Assembly: GCA_032353305.1 (NCBI GenBank)
Contig: JAUCNG010373484.1
Location: 1 to 11,443 of the forward strand
DNA from: Cephalothrix spiralis
Lineage: Eukaryota; Nemertea; Palaeonemertea; Archinemertea; Cephalotrichidae
Direction of reading: 5' to 3'
Length of the DNA stretch: 11,443 nucleotides
The notes below the pieces were generated by a model. The model was not told the origin of the DNA and did no database searches. It saw nothing but the letters and a program-made list of their open reading frames with translations. The translations under genes were made by a program, and so were the position numbers. Position 1 is the stretch's first letter. Each line of letters begins with the position of its first letter. Positions 8,501 to 11,443 of the stretch are shown here, piece by piece.

Positions 8501-11149
8501 AAATTTAATTGGATTTTCGAAAATTTCTAACACAGCAGGAATCTCATTCTTTATACTCACTCTTTTCTTCCCTAGCAACCTTTCGAACCTCTTCTCTAAA
8601 ATCAGCAAATGCAGACAGATATGGCATAACGACATCTTCTTTCTGTAAAAAAAAGTATTGCTCTTAAAGTACCGTAGATCTTGGAATGCTTATGAAGGCG
8701 AGAAACTAAAGAACTAGTGAGCATCAATTGGTGCTACCCTTGATCAACAGCTTTTAGATGCTTTGAATAGACATCAAGCATCATTACCAGGGAAGTTACT
8801 AATTTTTATGACGGTTTCGGACAGTTTTTATATCGTTACTTGTTATAATTAAGAATCACTGCATCTTTTGACTAATATTTCTGTTCTAGCCTCAATTAAA
8901 GATCGTTTATTTCATTAAAATGAGTCATGTTTTGACTTTTTTGTTACCAACAAAATAATTTAAAGGATTGCAAAACATAACATTAGATAAATGTTGATGC
9001 AGTTATGTTTTAAAACTCCTACTTGAGTGCATTTAATGATTCTGATGAACATGAACTCTGACAGACATTAAGTTTTGCCGAAACATAGACTCTTGACAGA
9101 CTGTGAACTACTCGTACTAAAAAAACTCATTGATTTTCCTTTAAAACTCCTTAAAAAGTTATTGTATGCATTTGATGGGAACATATTAGAATAATTACTA
9201 GATTTAGTTATTTGGATTTATTCTCAAATAAAAAAAAGACTTACATTCGAGTTGCTGGAATCTCCTTGAGGCATTCCTAACTGTTCAGCGGAATCTATAG
9301 CACCAAAGATCTGTAAAACAAAATGAATCAAATTATGGCTGAAGTTTTTCAATAATATTTGGTTGGAAAAAAAAATAGTACAAATTTTATATATCCGGTA
9401 AGAGCCAATGCAAGAACCAGAATAAATTTCATTTTGATTTCAACGAGTTTAATCCATACTGAAACTGGTCTCCCTTGTTAGAGACACAAATTTTAATTGA
9501 TAAAGAAGCGCAATACGTCATAAAGTGTCAACAAAACAAGGTTTAACTCGATTGGTTGAATTAAAACAGTCATACGGAAAAAACATAATAGAGTACCCGA
9601 TAGAGCTAATTGGTTATTCAAACTTAAATCCTACAACACACTAATCGCATGTACGCATTCTAGTGTGCGGTGAGATTTATGGCGTAAAAAACGGTATTTG
9701 AAATATAAAAGTAACAAATATCAGATTTGTGTAGAACATTATATTTATGTACCTGCAAAATATTTGTGATGTATAATGCAATATTTTTCACCAGTAATCT
9801 ATTAGAAGCTGACTGTTTACTTAAATAAATATTACATATCGTAACTAATTCTTTTATATGGTCCAATGCAGTTTTTGTGTCAATTGAATCTGAAACAAAA
9901 ATAAATTCTTTTAAATAGTGTATTATTACTTTTAATGATTATAATCAACCCTCTAGGTTACAAACCCACATTATGACCTTGCCATACCCTGCATCAACTT
10001 GCCAATTCGTATACAAATCTATTGAGTATCTGCCATTACATTTGGTATTTGAATTGATTGTCAATCAAAGCCAACTAAAAACAAAATTGCTGTCGTGAAA
10101 CGACCATCTATTATGATTAACCAACGTAAATATGCCTCCTAACTACGTTTCGTATATGGCGCACAATTTAAGCTGATTTTGAGATATCCTTTTGATGGTC
10201 TCTTGCAACTATATTCGAACATGAATGACGTGAATTGTAATTCTCTGCTGTAATAAACATAATAAAAATTATGTATTCATCTAGTCAGCAATAATTAACA
10301 GCATTATATCATGAAATAGTTTGTATACTTTTTGGGCTGCTACAGTTGCATCCCAGTTTTCAGCCGATGCGTAATTCGAACACTCCGACTTTAGTTCATG
10401 CCAGGGAAATGACCGCATCGACGCAATCCATCTACATGTAATTTCATAGTAGTCCTACACAACTTACCACAGAGGGCGACATGAATTGCATGTTTCTTTT
10501 CGGCAAACCTGAAATTGAGAATAATTTATGTATCGGACTCATTTCATTGCTAGTATAGTTAACGATAATTTAATACTGCGCCTTGCTCCGTGCAGTAAGA
10601 CCAGTAGCTTGGTCGCCTGCTCGAATATGGTCCTTTTCAACGTTATTACATAGTTTCTCAATGTTTTGTTTGCATTTTGCTAAATTTACACGAGGTTCCG
10701 AGTTTAAATTTACCGCCGGTGACGGTCTTCTCGGACACGTGGCGGGGTAATTTTTGGACTAAATATTTTTTAGCGAGATTTTTTTGAAAAGTCTGAAAAA
10801 TTCCCCCATGTTCTGACACTTTACTATCCGACGACATTTGATACCATCACAATTCCTGAACCCGCGGTATAAGAGCTTAACGAGAACATCTGACCGAACT
10901 TTTTAGTGCCTGGATTACATCGTAGATAGTAAAGCCAGCGTCCCTGATCTATTAAGCATTTATATTATTTACCAACAGAGTGTGGGTCACTTTGGCACAC
11001 TACCGCGAAATGATTTCTTCAACACGAGGATAGATTTTTATCACTTACTTGTTATTTAAATCTAGCTCCTGATCAGACCATTTTTGAAATGATGCTACAC
11101 CTTGAGAAGGAGTTTTCCGTAAGACATCTTTAACATTAAGGAAAAAATT
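5391..11149 (-). CDS. CARS1: Cysteinyl-tRNA synthetase, cytosolic, 3' half of the gene (8 exons)
   Basis: The product joins cysteine to tRNA-Cys in the cytosol. Eight minus-strand exons join in one frame (11149-11049, 10508-10468, 9889-9753, 9310-9245, 8642-8561, 7707-7562, 6564-6505, 5594-5391) to give 278 residues plus stop. Every internal intron begins GT and ends AG. Order along the protein: [11 protein letters not shown], at the end of the catalytic half; a helical anticodon-binding region with [18 protein letters not shown] and ENIALYLT-like [65 protein letters not shown]; a Lys/Glu/Ala-rich linker; and the tail [20 protein letters not shown], ending KNKEQ. These blocks match animal CARS1 closely as I remember it. 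The catalytic HIGH and KMSKS signatures would be encoded upstream, beyond 11443. No lesion is seen and the gene looks functional. It is convergent with the intact GPCR. Confidence 0.96.
5685..5965. mobile_element. MITE-like foldback element, 49-bp inverted termini, TA duplication
   Basis: The left end 5685-5733 (CACAATTGGACGGTTAAATT...) matches the reverse complement of the right end 5917-5965 (CACTATTGGACGATTAAATT...) at 45 of 49 positions. TA flanks both sides (5683-5684 and 5966-5967), as expected for Tc1/mariner-type insertion. Inside is a second inverted pair, ATTGCGTTATGACGTCAT near 5744-5764 against ATGACGCCATAACGCAA near 5785-5803. A run of about ten C follows the left terminus. No transposase frame fits in 281 bp, so it is non-autonomous. 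It lies in the last CARS1 intron. Confidence 0.85.
6341..6455. mobile_element. Small foldback element with probable TA duplication
   Basis: CCGTAGAC at 6341-6348 pairs with GTATACGG at 6448-6455, with one mismatch. AACAGTCAATTTTGT at 6362-6376 pairs exactly with 6432-6446. The left arm has about 12 extra bases between the two blocks (CGGGGTTACTTT region). TA lies immediately outside both ends. The element is 115 bp, has no coding capacity, and ends 49 bp from a CARS1 exon. Confidence 0.55.
6505..6564 (-). CDS. CARS1: CARS1 penultimate exon
   Basis: This 60-bp exon is phase 0 at both ends and encodes 20 residues, [20 protein letters not shown]. It is a charged, probably helical linker before the conserved tail. 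The acceptor is CTTGCAG and the donor is GTGATT. Because it is symmetric and low in complexity, skipping it would keep the frame. Confidence 0.93.
6713..6824. repeat. Nested inverted repeat, 20-bp perfect outer arms
   Basis: TGTTAAATCTTTGACTTTTT at 6713-6732 is the exact reverse complement of 6805-6824. Inside, AATTTAAATAATTTTCTG pairs imperfectly with CAGAAAAATTAATTTAAATT around a short CGGTTAACTTT loop. CCCCATTTAC occurs just outside both ends (6697-6706 and 6830-6839) as a direct repeat. This resembles a decayed foldback element in a CARS1 intron. Confidence 0.8.
7245..7466. repeat. Weak inverted repeat with a 14-bp palindrome
   Basis: GATCGTAGTT at 7254-7263 pairs with AACTACGATC at 7430-7439, and GGTGAG at 7245-7250 pairs with CTCACC at 7461-7466. 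The right side contains the perfect palindrome TACGATCGATCGTA (7433-7446). The short arms could mark a decayed foldback element or be chance. Confidence 0.35.
7562..7707 (-). CDS. CARS1: CARS1 exon with the LGVRLED block
   Basis: It starts with two bases completing an Ile codon split across the intron, then encodes 48 residues including [20 protein letters not shown] and [18 protein letters not shown]. It ends in phase 0 at the donor GTAAGG. The end of the anticodon-binding domain and the start of the charged linker lie here. Confidence 0.95.
7966..8436. mobile_element. Non-autonomous element with a polypurine tandem array and GTTTAT duplication
   Basis: GAGGGTCTAGATG at 7966-7978 is the exact reverse complement of 8424-8436, and GTTTAT flanks both ends (7960-7965 and 8437-8442), as expected for a 6-bp target-site duplication. 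The interior is strongly G/A-rich on the + strand and carries imperfect tandem units sharing GCAAAGCCAG (from about 8107, 8193 and 8284, 86 and 91 bp apart) and TAACGGAAGTGG...AATCGGGAAATG. A direct repeat, CGGGATATTT...CGGGACGGGA, brackets the array (8009-8044 and 8356-8380). Open frames inside are products of the skewed composition. I do not recognise the family. It lies in a CARS1 intron. Confidence 0.8.
8561..8642 (-). CDS. CARS1: CARS1 exon with the VMPYLSAF block
   Basis: It encodes 27 residues ([15 protein letters not shown] then [12 protein letters not shown]) plus the first base of an Ile codon. The acceptor follows a T-run ending TACAG, and the donor is GTGAGTAT. The VMPYL...FRE.VRK.AR pattern is diagnostic for animal CARS1. 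Confidence 0.95.
8643..9244. other. CARS1 intron, nothing further recognised
   Basis: AT-rich intron sequence. The only local structure I see is a small hairpin, GATGCTTTGA...TCAAGCATC near 8757-8782. A plus-strand open stretch at about 8719-8847 looks protein-like but lacks a start and any known domain. Confidence 0.5.
9245..9310 (-). CDS. CARS1: CARS1 exon with the IFGAI block
   Basis: This 66-bp exon is phase 0 at both ends and encodes 22 residues, [14 protein letters not shown] followed by a polar stretch. The IFGAI start matches animal CARS1. The rest is the variable loop before VMPYL. The donor is GTAAGTC. Confidence 0.93.
9311..9752. other. CARS1 intron, nothing further recognised
   Basis: AT-rich, with a GT start and TTTTACAG end on the - strand. 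I see no repeat or RNA gene. Confidence 0.5.
9753..9889 (-). CDS. CARS1: CARS1 exon with the DSIDTKTAL block
   Basis: Two leading bases complete an Asp codon. Then come 45 residues, [20 protein letters not shown] and onward to [12 protein letters not shown], ending at the donor GTACAT. This is the core of the helical anticodon-binding domain, equivalent to the DDFNTP region of bacterial CysRS. Confidence 0.96.
9890..10467. other. CARS1 intron, nothing further recognised
   Basis: AT-rich intron with GTAAGTT and TTTGTTTCAG borders on the - strand. It contains only a trivial 7-bp palindrome (TTGATTGTCAATCAA) near 10055. Confidence 0.5.
10468..10508 (-). CDS. CARS1: CARS1 41-bp exon
   Basis: One base completes a Lys codon, then [13 protein letters not shown], then one base of the following Asp. 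The acceptor is ATTTCAG and the donor is GTAAGTT. The exon is too short to be found as an open frame, but frame continuity on both sides and the KKxAIHxALCD match make it secure. Confidence 0.93.
10509..11048. other. CARS1 intron with a GC-richer patch
   Basis: The stretch at about 10690-10750 (CCGCCGGTGACGG, GACACGTGGCGGGG) is clearly more GC-rich than the rest of the introns. This could be a repeat remnant, but I see no terminal repeats or tRNA-like boxes. Borders on the - strand are GTAAGTGA and ATTTCAG. Confidence 0.4.
11049..11149 (-). CDS. CARS1: CARS1 most upstream exon in the window
   Basis: It starts in phase 0 after CTTGCAG and encodes 33 residues, [20 protein letters not shown] then [13 protein letters not shown], plus two bases of a Lys codon. 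The donor is [18 protein letters not shown] is a strongly conserved animal CARS1 block. The preceding exon is not found up to 11443. Confidence 0.95.
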
Positions 11150-11245
11150 CTGCAAGCGAAAAAATTCCATATAATATATTATAGAAAAGAGAAACTCAAA
11201 AAGTCTCAATAATTCCACAGACACAAGACGCTTTAAAGTATAGAG

Positions 11246-11283
11246 TGACGATATATTTCGCCTATATTGGCATCATCAGGTCA
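11246..11283 (-). ncRNA. Hammerhead-ribozyme-like motif, possibly degenerate
   Basis: On the - strand the order is TGAC, CTGATGA, a GCC...GGC hairpin with an AATATA loop, GAAA, TATA, TC, GTCA. TGAC and GTCA pair as a 4-bp stem I. CTGATGA and GAA are the invariant core. A minimal stem III is closed by A15.1 and T16.1 around TATA, and C17 would be the cleavage base. One extra T lies between the core A and stem II, so it departs from the strict consensus. Hammerheads with very short stem III are known in Penelope-like and other animal retroelements, so this may mark a retroelement fragment in the CARS1 intron. No reverse transcriptase is visible here. Confidence 0.45.
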
Positions 11284-11443
11284 AGTAATATGAAATTATA
11301 AAATTAAAAAAAAAACAGTTCCTCCGTTTCTTTTGCTCAAGGCAGAGGAGCTAATATAATAATTTTAATAATTTATATATTTCATTTTTAACTTATAAAA
11401 ATCGATTTTCCTTAAAAGATTCCGAATGTCAACGCAGCGGATA

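Noticed and set aside
7972-8530. Open frames on both strands within and next to the polypurine element (7972-8205, 8241-8426, 8342-8530)
   Set aside because: Skewed composition removes stop codons. The translations are repetitive Pro/Phe/Arg strings with no domain.
8719-8847. Protein-like plus-strand stretch ([15 protein letters not shown]) in a CARS1 intron
   Set aside because: There is no start codon, no splice support and no recognised family, and it is on the strand opposite CARS1. It could be a coding remnant but is not supported.
11150-11443. Search for the next upstream CARS1 exon
   Set aside because: No minus-strand frame here shows the expected block before [10 protein letters not shown] with proper splice borders. 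The intron appears to continue past the window.

Overview
The window is AT-rich animal nuclear DNA. Introns of 440 to 1000 bp with GT-AG borders, intronless rhodopsin-class GPCRs, short foldback (MITE-like) elements and a minisatellite all fit a marine invertebrate. A lophotrochozoan such as a mollusc or brachiopod is my best guess, but the sequence does not prove it.

Left part (1-3905): two closely related GPCR genes lie head to head as arms of a large imperfect inverted duplication. The right copy (2952-3905, + strand) is an intact 317-residue single-exon receptor with a TATA box upstream. The left copy (906 down to 1, - strand, running off the window) keeps its whole frame except for one missing base near 484, so it reads as a very young pseudogene or a sequencing indel. 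A short upstream stretch is also duplicated in inverted orientation (1818-2000 against about 2660-2807). Only the left arm carries a 40-bp minisatellite (about 936-1712), placed between its upstream segment and its start codon, and that arm lacks the TATA box. A roughly 660-bp spacer (2001-2660) sits at the centre.

Middle (3906-5390): intergenic DNA between two convergent genes. Its one clear structure is a perfect 26-bp hairpin at 4106-4165.

Right part (5391-11149, - strand): the last eight coding exons of cytosolic cysteinyl-tRNA synthetase (CARS1), 278 residues plus stop. They cover the region after the catalytic core: the helical anticodon-binding domain, a lysine/glutamate-rich linker and the conserved eukaryotic C-terminal tail. 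All seven internal introns have GT-AG borders and the reading frame joins without a break. The introns hold apparently non-autonomous elements: a 281-bp foldback with TA duplication (5685-5965), a 115-bp relative in layout (6341-6455), a nested hairpin (6713-6824), and a 471-bp polypurine tandem-repeat element with a GTTTAT duplication (7966-8436). Beyond the last visible exon, at 11246-11283 on the - strand, is a hammerhead-ribozyme-like core.

The two gene sets have no evident functional link. I found no tRNA, rRNA or CRISPR array. The points most worth checking are the asymmetric inverted GPCR pair, the polypurine element and the hammerhead-like motif.
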